From: JAGXQV01 sp964505475
Lineage (GTDB): Bacteria; Pseudomonadota; Gammaproteobacteria; Burkholderiales; Sulfuricellaceae
DNA length: 64,000 nucleotides
Direction: 5' to 3'
NCBI GenBank assembly: GCA_964505475.1
Contig: CAZDIJ010000001.1
Location: 1 to 64,000, forward strand
The notes beneath the pieces were generated by a model. It was given only the letters and a program-made list of their open reading frames with translations, was not told where the DNA came from and did not search any database. Made by a program: the position numbers and the translations under genes. Shown one piece after another: positions 35,358 to 42,032 of this stretch. How positions within the stretch are numbered: position 1 is the first letter of the stretch; every line of letters begins with the position of its first letter.

Positions 35358-36515
35358 TCAATTGCCGGCCTTCTGTGATTTTGCTTGCCCCGCAGTCTTG
35401 CGGAAATCTATCGTGCCTTCCGGGCCGCGGCAAAAGCCGTTGAGTTCCACGTAAGCTTTCCCGCTCACGTCGCCGCCGACGCTGCACGCGCCCTCCCAAT
35501 ACTCCGGGCCGATCCACAAATCGTGCTCGGCGCACAGTTCCTGATCCACCACCATGGGTTCGACGGTCAGGGTCAACCCGGCCACCGAGACGCGCCAGCC
35601 CATGGGGTAAATGCAGCCGGTCTGGGGACTTTGCCACTTGCCCAGTTGCTCGATCTTGAAATCGTTGCCGGTCAGGTTGCGGGTATGGCCGTCGGCATTG
35701 GTAATCGAACCGGCGCGCTCCACTCCCGAACCCTTGCCGAGCAGGTCGTAGATCATGATCTGGCGGTTGTCGTCGAGTTCGATGGCGAACCATTGCCAGC
35801 CCTGGGTAATCGCTTCCAGCAGGTCGCCGTATTGCCGGTCGAACCAGCTCGACCCGCTCACCTTGTAGGTCTTGCCGCCAAAGGTGAGGGTGCCGGAGGT
35901 CGCCATGTTCACTCTGGAGTAGTAATAGGTGTAACCGCCGAAATAATAGGGATGCGGCCCGCCGCAGTAGTGCATGACCGGCTTTTTGGTCTGCTCCAGA
36001 TCGAGATCGAGGACGAAGCCGTCGATTTCGCTGTGCAGATGATCCTTGCCTCCGCCGCCCGCCGCCCGCAGCACATCGCCGGGGCCGGCCTTCAGATTGA
36101 AGGCGTTCTTGGGGTGGCTCTGGAGACCGAAATGCACGTACTCGGAAAAGTGGAACTGGTTTCCCTCCACATCGGTAATCGCGCCCTGCGCCAATTGATC
36201 CCAGAACAGGCCGAAATTGCGGAAGGCGAAGAACACCACCTCGAAACCGAAGCGGCGCCCCTCCTCGGTTTCCAGATGACCGGTCCAGTACCACCATTGA
36301 ACGTCCTGGGTGTCCAGGAAGCCGTCGTCCCGCGGCAACTGGATCTGCCCGATCAAGCCTTGTTTCGGGGAAAAGGCGCTATACAGAGCGAACAGCGCCA
36401 GCGCCAGCAAGGTGATCCAGGCGCTGCCGAGGGAAAAATACTCCAGCGCCAGCAGACCCGTCAGAATGGCGGGTATCCAGCGCACAAAATTACTCAAGGA
36501 TTTGCTCACGATCAA
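35358..36515 (-). CDS. AttH/CrtC-like lipocalin-domain protein
   Basis: The 385-residue protein has a hydrophobic N-terminal segment (about 12-45) that anchors or exports it. The rest resembles the AttH and hydroxyneurosporene synthase (CrtC) superfamily of twin lipocalin-like domains. Signatures are VQWWYWTGHLETEEGRRFGFEVVF, read here around residue 72, then SSWFDRQYG and WQWFAIELDDNRQIMIYDLL. CrtC hydrates carotenoid intermediates; AttH relatives in other settings have unknown hydrophobic ligands. No carotenoid genes are nearby, so carotenoid hydration is unlikely. The start overlaps the upstream TonB receptor stop as ATGA, and the next receptor follows after 16 bp. Confidence 0.83.
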   Translation of the reverse strand: MIVSKSLSNFVRWIPAILTGLLALEYFSLGSAWITLLALALFALYSAFSPKQGLIGQIQLPRDDGFLDTQDVQWWYWTGHLETEEGRRFGFEVVFFAFRNFGLFWDQLAQGAITDVEGNQFHFSEYVHFGLQSHPKNAFNLKAGPGDVLRAAGGGGKDHLHSEIDGFVLDLDLEQTKKPVMHYCGGPHPYYFGGYTYYYSRVNMATSGTLTFGGKTYKVSGSSWFDRQYGDLLEAITQGWQWFAIELDDNRQIMIYDLLGKGSGVERAGSITNADGHTRNLTGNDFKIEQLGKWQSPQTGCIYPMGWRVSVAGLTLTVEPMVVDQELCAEHDLWIGPEYWEGACSVGGDVSGKAYVELNGFCRGPEGTIDFRKTAGQAKSQKAGN

Positions 36516-38584
36516 AACCTCCAGGTAGCCTTGGCATAAACGCCGCGTGGGATTTCATAGTTCGGTCTGGTAGCGTTCTCGGTAAACTCGGGATGGCGGC
36601 TATCCAGCAGATTCTGCCCCACCAGCGACAAATCCAGCCCCTTGCGCGGCATCCAGCCCAGGCGCACGTCCAGCGCGGTATAGCCGTCGATGCGCTGGGT
36701 TTGCGCGGTCAACGGACCGACGCGGCGCAACCAGAGATCGAACTGGGTGGTGGCGCTCAAGTCCATCAGACAGCGCAACGATGCCTGATTTCTCGGACTC
36801 AAGCCCGCCACGTCGGGGTTGGTGCCGTCGTAGGGCGGCGCGTTCATGACCAGGCGCGTGAACGTCCCTTCCAGCCGCAGCCAGTCGAGCGCGCGCCAGT
36901 CCACGGTCATTTCCATGCCGTAGGTGCGGGTCGTGGTGCTGGCGTTGACATAGGCAAGCGGCATGCTCAAGTAAGGCAGCGGCGAAAAAGCCAGGGACGG
37001 CGTGCCGGTGCTCCATTGGGAAAGCCCGCGGTAATGGTTGGCGAACGCCGCGACATCCCAGGACAGGCGCGGATGCCACTGCGCCCGGTAGCCGATTTCG
37101 TAGGCGGTCAATTTTTCCGCCCCCAAATCCGGGTTGGCGGCGGTGGCCAGTTGCATCGGCAGGAATGAGGTCGCTTGCGAAGGAGGAACCATCAACAGCG
37201 CAATGCGCGCCTCGGCCTCGCCCCGCGAGGGCGTCCGGGAAGCACGGGAAACCGAAGCCCAGACCGAGTTCTCTTCGTCTGGCGTCCACAGCAGGCGGAC
37301 GTTGGGCTGGAATTGCGTGCCGCCGAAATGGCTATTCTCCAGCTTGGCGCCCAGGGTCAGGCGCAGACGTTCCGGCACCAGGGCAATATCGTCCTGGGCA
37401 AAGGCGCTGATATTCCGGTAACCATGATTCGCGGGCGTAAACGAAATATCGGGAGTCCCCTCCGAACTGCTGTGGATATAGCGAAGATTGGCGCCCCACA
37501 TCAGGTCATGCGTGGCATTCGGACGCAGGCGGTGCTGGAAATCGACATCCAGGGTATCCTGCACATCCGAAAGTTTGGTGGCGTTGAACTGCACCCGGTC
37601 GTAATAAGCCTGCAAGCTGAATTCCGACTGTGCGGACAGGCGGCGCTCCCAACGCACCAGCAAATTCGCCCCCTTGGCCTGGCTATCGGCGATAAAGTCC
37701 GCTGTATAAGGGGGCGCGAAAACCGCGCTGGAGCTTCCCATTTCGCCCACCGTCATCCGGTAGGCATCCCCCTGCACGGTCAGCTTGTCGTCGCCGGAAA
37801 TCCTGGTATCCATGCGGAACCCCACCTGCAATGAACGCCAATCGTCATGCGCGTCTTGCCCGGCGGAATCGGTGACGGCATTACGGTCGAAGCCCTTGCC
37901 GTAGACCCGGTAATGCGTGTCGCCGCCCACCTGCCCGCCGTGGCGGAACCCGGCAAAACCGCGTTCGTGGCTGCCCACGCCGGCTACCGCGAGATTCCCC
38001 TGGGTATTCTGGGACTGCTTGGTAATGATATTGATGACGCCGTTGACGGCATTGGCGCCCCACATGGCGGCGCCCGGCCCGCGGATCACCTCGATGCGCT
38101 CGATATCCTCCATCATCGTGTCCTGGATATCCCAGAAAACGCCGGAAAACATCGGAGTGTAAAGGGTGCGCCCATCCATCAGCACCAGCAGCTTGTTGGC
38201 GTATTTTCCATTGAATCCCCGCGAACTGACCGCCCAGGCGCTCGACCCGATGCGCGCCACATCCAGGCCGGGAGCGAGCCGCAATGCCTCGGGAATGCTG
38301 GTCGCGCCGGAACGGCGAATGTCTTCCTGGCTGATGACGTAGGCGGCGGCGGCGGTATCGGCCATCTTTTGCGTCTTGCGGGAAACCGAGGAAACTTCGA
38401 TTTTCAACAAATCCTCCAGATTCAAGCTGGCCATGTATTTCAGCGTATCCACCCCATTCGCCCGCGCGCCCCCGGCCGCGAAAAGCAACATCAGCGCGGC
38501 GAGCGCCCCTTGCCCCGGCTGGCGGGCAAGGCGGGCGGCATTCTTGCGCACTCTTGAAGAAAAGCGTTTCCAATAGTCAGCCAT
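36512..38584 (-). CDS. TonB-dependent outer-membrane receptor (second of two)
   Basis: The 690-residue receptor has a signal peptide (about 15-43, ending GGARANG), a TonB-box-proximal segment LEDLLKIEVSSVSRK, and a plug (about 60-180). The plug contains DIRRSGATSIPEALRLAPGL, LLVLMDGRTLYTP and IEVIRGPGAAMWGANAVNGV, and a barrel follows, ending GVYAKATWRF. It resembles the colicin I/FecA-type receptors found with signalling proteins. A strong Shine-Dalgarno (GGAGG) precedes the ATG at 38584. It is the first gene of the six-gene operon, behind a leader of about 200 nucleotides with stable hairpins. The substrate is unknown. Confidence 0.9.
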   Translation of the reverse strand: MADYWKRFSSRVRKNAARLARQPGQGALAALMLLFAAGGARANGVDTLKYMASLNLEDLLKIEVSSVSRKTQKMADTAAAAYVISQEDIRRSGATSIPEALRLAPGLDVARIGSSAWAVSSRGFNGKYANKLLVLMDGRTLYTPMFSGVFWDIQDTMMEDIERIEVIRGPGAAMWGANAVNGVINIITKQSQNTQGNLAVAGVGSHERGFAGFRHGGQVGGDTHYRVYGKGFDRNAVTDSAGQDAHDDWRSLQVGFRMDTRISGDDKLTVQGDAYRMTVGEMGSSSAVFAPPYTADFIADSQAKGANLLVRWERRLSAQSEFSLQAYYDRVQFNATKLSDVQDTLDVDFQHRLRPNATHDLMWGANLRYIHSSSEGTPDISFTPANHGYRNISAFAQDDIALVPERLRLTLGAKLENSHFGGTQFQPNVRLLWTPDEENSVWASVSRASRTPSRGEAEARIALLMVPPSQATSFLPMQLATAANPDLGAEKLTAYEIGYRAQWHPRLSWDVAAFANHYRGLSQWSTGTPSLAFSPLPYLSMPLAYVNASTTTRTYGMEMTVDWRALDWLRLEGTFTRLVMNAPPYDGTNPDVAGLSPRNQASLRCLMDLSATTQFDLWLRRVGPLTAQTQRIDGYTALDVRLGWMPRKGLDLSLVGQNLLDSRHPEFTENATRPNYEIPRGVYAKATWRF

Positions 38585-38795
38585 TCAAACCTCCATTTTT
38601 TTTGATTTTTGGTTATTCTACGGGCATTTATGAAAATGCCCCATCGGGCTTTCCCCTAGCGGACGCTGTCGATCCCAGCGATCGGCGGGAAAGCAAAAGG
38701 CGCGAAGGATGACCCCCGCGCCCCGCAAGCCCCCTGTCCACTCCACCTCGAAGGCTCAATTCAATGCAACAAGAGTGGTTATTTTTGTGTGTGCT
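38585..38795 (-). promoter_or_regulatory. Structured 5' leader of the TonB/lipocalin/YfiR operon
   Basis: On the minus strand the leader can fold into several stems. One is a perfect hairpin GGGCATTT-TCAT-AAATGCCC at 38622-38641 close to the ribosome binding site. Another is a long-range stem CTTTCCC with GGGGAAAG enclosing the CGCTG/CAGCG hairpin, and a third is GGCGCG/CGCGCC. No run of U follows the last stem, so it is not an obvious terminator. I do not recognise a known riboswitch class (not cobalamin, not GEMM-I). No gene is visible in this stretch. Confidence 0.4.
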
Positions 38796-38824
38796 ATTAC
38801 CTCAAATTCACTGATGTTCGTCAA
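38796..38824 (-). promoter_or_regulatory. Putative sigma-70 promoter for the TonB/lipocalin/YfiR operon
   Basis: On the minus strand TTGACG (38824-38819) and GGTAAT (38801-38796) are separated by 17 bases, matching a -35 box at five of six positions and a weaker -10 box. It lies upstream of the structured leader in an AT-rich stretch. This is a motif match only. Confidence 0.35.
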
Positions 38825-38925
38825 CTAAATATTTGGTAATCAACGCGGTTTATCATCTTGAGTAACGCCATGAAAGAGAACATCAAGATTGCCGCGTCTG
38901 GGAAAAATCGAGGATCCTGCGGAAG

Positions 38926-39186
38926 TCACTTATAACGGATCTTCATCGCCAGAATGGCGAGCGCCAGCACCAGCGTCACGGAATTGGCGGCAATGACTGG
39001 CATGGCGCCGATCAGGGCGCCGTAAATCAACCATAGCAAAACTCCGACGCTGAACACGAGAAACATGCCAAGGGAAATATCCCCGGCGGATTTGGATTTC
39101 CAGGTTTTGAGCGCTTGCGGGACGAAAGCCGCCGTGGTCAGAATGCCGGCAGCCGTTCCCAGCATATCGGCATACTCGATGTTCAA
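38926..39186 (-). CDS. SemiSWEET (PQ-loop/MtN3) sugar transporter
   Basis: The 86-residue membrane protein is one triple-helix bundle of the SWEET type. It has the PQ motif in TTAAFVPQALKTWKSKSA, then ISLGMFLVFSVGVLLWLIYG and a third helix, and ends in basic KIRYK. Bacterial SemiSWEETs dimerise to move sugars by facilitated diffusion. The only start that keeps the full first helix is TTG at 39186, which lies in the flank of a family C palindromic element; an ATG at 39165 would shorten the N-terminus by seven residues. The gene probably belonged to an operon with the upstream 119-residue protein before the element inserted. Confidence 0.83.
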   Translation of the reverse strand: MNIEYADMLGTAAGILTTAAFVPQALKTWKSKSAGDISLGMFLVFSVGVLLWLIYGALIGAMPVIAANSVTLVLALAILAMKIRYK

Positions 39187-39360
39187 CCCGGATTATCCAT
39201 TAGGGCGCGAGATGATGGCGAGACGGTTTGTGAGGCAGTTTCGTCGCTTGCGAGGCGTTCATGGCTATTCCATGGACGACGAACAAGCGGCGGAAATGAC
39301 CGCAAACTGTCCGCCAGCGCTCGCGCAGCCTCGAAGAGCCGCCTAAATGAATGATCTGGG
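39187..39360. mobile_element. Palindromic non-autonomous element, family C copy 1
   Basis: A 174-bp sequence runs from CCCGGATTATCCATTAGG to the inverted CCTAAATGAATGATCTGGG. It is flanked by TTCAA on both sides (39182-39186 and 39361-39365), a perfect 5-bp target duplication. Part of its interior (CGAAGAGCCGCC, inverted) is shared with the short copy at 52685. The right duplication covers the stop codon of the 119-residue gene; the left covers the TTG start of the SemiSWEET gene. Confidence 0.72.
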
Positions 39361-39361
39361 T

Positions 39362-39721
39362 TCAATGCAGGCTCACTCCCTGGGAACCGTCGCCGTCCTC
39401 GCCGCCGGTGGTGTCGATCACCATCGAGTGCAATTCCACGTCGAACCACTCCCAGAACATCTTGAGCGTGCGCTTTTGCGGCCAGGTAGACGTGTCTTCG
39501 CTCCAGGACGCCAGTTCCATCTCGAAAATCTGCTCGAACATATCATCGACATAGCCGACAGCCCCTTCCGGTTCCTCGAATTCGGGAATCAGCAGAGCGG
39601 TGCAGTCCACCCGCAACGTCTCCAGGGTCAAATCCAGGTCCCAGTCAGGCGTCCCTTTCAGCCAGTCGAAGAAGGGCTGCCGGGGCTTGATTACCACCAG
39701 GCTGCGATTGACGTATTCCAT
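39362..39721 (-). CDS. Conserved hypothetical protein, acidic
   Basis: The 119-residue protein starts at ATG 39721 behind a good Shine-Dalgarno (AAGGA, six bases away). It begins MEYVNRSLVVIKPRQPFFDWL, quoted here in part, and is strongly acidic in the middle (PEFEEPEGAVGYVDDMFEQ). It has conserved-looking aromatic segments around TLKMFWEWFDVELHSMV. It has no signal peptide or membrane segment. I recognise it as a type of small conserved proteobacterial protein, but no function is known. Its stop codon lies inside the 5-bp duplication made by the family C element. Confidence 0.7.
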   Translation of the reverse strand: MEYVNRSLVVIKPRQPFFDWLKGTPDWDLDLTLETLRVDCTALLIPEFEEPEGAVGYVDDMFEQIFEMELASWSEDTSTWPQKRTLKMFWEWFDVELHSMVIDTTGGEDGDGSQGVSLH

Positions 39722-39857
39722 GGAATTCCTTTCACTAAAATAAAATGCAAGCCAGAGCAATATACCCGTCACTCTCACGTCGCCGCAAGCGTGGCCGGAT
39801 GAACTTTCGATGGCACGCCCCGCGCGAAGAATATTCGCGCCCCCTCTCGGCCATAAT

Positions 39858-40021
39858 GCTAAAAACGCAGTTTAACCACGGGGAACACGGGGAAATGATG
39901 GAATTGCGGCGAGGCATGAAGAAAATGCCGCTCACCCGGCGGGTGAACAGCCTATCTCTTTCAACCGGTTGTTTTCCCGATTTTTCCCCATGTTCCCCGT
40001 GGTTCAAATAAGGAATTTAAG
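39858..40021 (+). mobile_element. Palindromic non-autonomous element, family A copy 3
   Basis: This 164-bp element has the family A inverted repeats and is flanked by perfect ATAAT direct repeats at 39853-39857 and 40022-40026. It lies in the gap between the 119-residue gene and the tetR-type gene, just upstream of the putative operator. The remaining part of this gap (39722-39852) holds nothing recognisable. Confidence 0.82.
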
Positions 40022-40044
40022 ATAATTCGAATTGATTTATTGAC

Positions 40045-40064
40045 CGCCAGTCATTAGACTGGCG
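40045..40064. promoter_or_regulatory. Putative TetR operator
   Basis: CGCCAGTC-ATTA-GACTGGCG is a perfect 8+8 palindrome with a 4-base centre, 26 bp upstream of the TetR-family start codon. A second partial match (GACCGGTGGTC) follows at 40074. Position and symmetry suit autoregulation of the tetR-adaptor-pump operon. This is inferred from sequence symmetry. Confidence 0.65.
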
Positions 40065-40090
40065 CAATTAACTGACCGGTGGTCACACAC

Positions 40091-40744
40091 ATGCCACGAT
40101 ACCCCGCTTCCGAAGAAGAACGCCTGGCCCGCCGCAATCTCCTGCTCGACGCCGCGGTCGGGCTTTGGCTGGAAAATCCCGATCGCCTCGCCAGCGTCGC
40201 CGAGGTCGCCCGTGCCGCGGGCATCGGCAAGGGCACCATTTACCTGTATTTCTCCAGCAAGGAAGACCTCCTGCTGGCCGCCCACGAACGCCATGTCGAA
40301 GCATTTTTCGGAGCGCTCTATGAGCGCGCCTGGGAAGAAAGGTCGATGGATTTCGACGACATGATGCATCTGACCAGGACGCATATCGCCGAGGTGCCCG
40401 CCTATCTGCCGCTCGGCTCGCTGGTTGGCGCGCTGCTGCACAAGGGCGTCACGCCGGAAGCCGCGGCGGCGTTCGAGCAGCGCATGGCGGAGCGCCTGCG
40501 GCTGGCGGGCGGCATGCTGTGCCGCCATTTTCCCTTCCGCGACGCCGCCGCCGGCGCGCGCTTGCTGATGCAGTCCTATGGAATGATTCTGGGACTATGG
40601 CAGCTTTTGGGCAACAGCGGCTGCATCCGCCCCGGCAGCGAAATCGCCGCCCTGCTCCACCCCGACTACTTCACCGAACTGGATGCCGCATTGCGCGCCC
40701 TGTGGCGCGGCGCGCTGGAAATCAAGGAGACCCCCCATGCGTAA
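40091..40744 (+). CDS. TetR-family transcriptional regulator of the efflux operon
   Basis: The protein is 217 residues. The N-terminal helix-turn-helix reads ASVAEVARAAGIGKGTIYLYFSSKEDLLLAA, given here as its key run from about residue 36, and is typical of TetR/AcrR repressors. The C-terminal ligand-binding part is helical, without a recognisable family. The ATG at 40091 is preferred over a GTG four codons earlier. It lies directly upstream of the adaptor gene with an 8-bp overlap and behind a perfect palindromic operator, so it most likely represses the pump. The inducer is unknown. Confidence 0.88.
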   Translation: MPRYPASEEERLARRNLLLDAAVGLWLENPDRLASVAEVARAAGIGKGTIYLYFSSKEDLLLAAHERHVEAFFGALYERAWEERSMDFDDMMHLTRTHIAEVPAYLPLGSLVGALLHKGVTPEAAAAFEQRMAERLRLAGGMLCRHFPFRDAAAGARLLMQSYGMILGLWQLLGNSGCIRPGSEIAALLHPDYFTELDAALRALWRGALEIKETPHA

Positions 40745-41795
40745 TCTCGCCTATCTCCCCCTGGCCTGCCTGGCCATCGCCGGCTGCGTCGAGGAAACCG
40801 CGCCCCCCGAGCCGGTGCGTCCGGTGAAAACCCTCACCATCGCCCCGGCCGCCGTCTCCGAAGCCCTCGTCCTGGCCGGCGAGGTGCGCGCCCGCCATGA
40901 AGCGCCGCTGGCGTTCCGCGTCGGCGGCAAGGTGGTCGAGCGCCATGTGAATCTGGGCGACAGCGTACGACGCGGGCAAGTGCTGGGCAAGCTGGAAGCG
41001 GCCGACTACCAGCTCGCCGCCGATGCCCAGCAGGCCGCCGCCGCCGCCGCGCGCAGCGAAGCCCGCCTCGCCGAAACCGAACTGAAGCGTTACCAGGGGT
41101 TGCGCGAGCAAGGCTTCATCTCCGCCGCCGAACTGGACCGCCGTCAAACCGCCGCCGACGCGACCCGCGAAAAACTCCGCGCCGCCGAAGCCATCCTCGG
41201 CCAGACCCGCCGCCAGGTCGGCTACGCCACCCTGGCGGCGGATGGCGGCGGCATCGTCACGGCGCTGGATTTCAACGCCGGCCAGGTGGTCGCCGCCGGC
41301 CAGCCGGTGCTGAAAATCGCCCGCCCCGGCGCACGGGAAATCGAGGTCGGCGTGCCGGAAAGCGCGTTGAAAACTGTCGAATCCGCTACCGGATTCGAGG
41401 TCGCCATCAACGCCCAGCCCGGCGTTGCCCATCCCGGCAAGCTGCGCGAACTGGCTGGCGCCGCCGACCCGGCCAGCCGCACCTATGCCGCGCGCATCGC
41501 CGTCGAGGCGCCGCCCGGCGCACTGCCGCTGGGAATGAGCGCCACCGTCCGCCTGCTCGGCGCCGGCCAGGCGTCGATCCGCCTGCCGCTGGCGGCGGTG
41601 GTCAGCCGCGACGGCGCGACGCGGGTGTGGAAACTCGATAGCGCCAGCGCCACCGTCCAGGCCGCCGCCGTGACCACCGCTGGAATTTCCGGCAACGATT
41701 GGCTGGTGAGCGGCGGCCTCGCTCCCGGCGACATCGTCGTCACGGCGGGCGCCAACCTGCTGCGCGAGGGGCAGAAAGTCAGAGCGCAGCCATGA
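40737..41795 (+). CDS. RND efflux periplasmic adaptor (membrane fusion lipoprotein)
   Basis: The 352-residue protein begins MRNLAYLPLACLAIAGC with a lipobox, so it is an inner-membrane-anchored lipoprotein. It then shows the adaptor layout: barrel-sandwich start (VRARHEAPLAFRVGGKVVERHVNLGD), here the lipoyl half from about residue 40, a helical hairpin (ELKRYQGLREQGFISAAELDRRQ), the returning lipoyl half (GGGIVTALDFNAGQVVAAGQPVL), and beta-barrel and membrane-proximal domains. It links the RND pump to an outer-membrane channel. Overlap with tetR shows cotranscription. The pump gene is separated by a 236-bp palindromic element. Confidence 0.92.
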   Translation: MRNLAYLPLACLAIAGCVEETAPPEPVRPVKTLTIAPAAVSEALVLAGEVRARHEAPLAFRVGGKVVERHVNLGDSVRRGQVLGKLEAADYQLAADAQQAAAAAARSEARLAETELKRYQGLREQGFISAAELDRRQTAADATREKLRAAEAILGQTRRQVGYATLAADGGGIVTALDFNAGQVVAAGQPVLKIARPGAREIEVGVPESALKTVESATGFEVAINAQPGVAHPGKLRELAGAADPASRTYAARIAVEAPPGALPLGMSATVRLLGAGQASIRLPLAAVVSRDGATRVWKLDSASATVQAAAVTTAGISGNDWLVSGGLAPGDIVVTAGANLLREGQKVRAQP

Positions 41796-41796
41796 A

Positions 41797-42032
41797 TCTA
41801 AAACACGTTTCAACCACGGGGGGCACGGGGAAGCGATGGCATTGCAGATAGCCGCTACGCCCAATATAACAAATTGATAATACGTGAAAATCCGCGCCAG
41901 CCCGTGACTCAAGTGCTTTTTCAAGGATGAAGGGAATGCCGCCCACCCGACGAGCAAATGGGAAATGTTTTTCAACTTGTTGTTTCCCTGGCTTTTCCCG
42001 GTGTTCCCCGTGGTTCAAATAAGGAGTTTTGG
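41797..42032 (+). mobile_element. Palindromic non-autonomous element, family A copy 4 (long form)
   Basis: At 236 bp this is the longest family A copy, because of about 70 extra AT-rich bases in the middle. Perfect ATGAA direct repeats flank it (41792-41796 and 42033-42037). The left repeat contains the adaptor stop TGA and the right repeat contains the pump start ATG. Its right end reads TTCAAATAAGGAGTTTTGG, providing AAGGAG as the pump's ribosome binding site. Confidence 0.85.

Noticed and set aside
38622..38641. Perfect hairpin considered as a terminator
   Set aside because: No T-run follows on either strand, and it lies just upstream of a ribosome binding site, so a leader structure is more likely.
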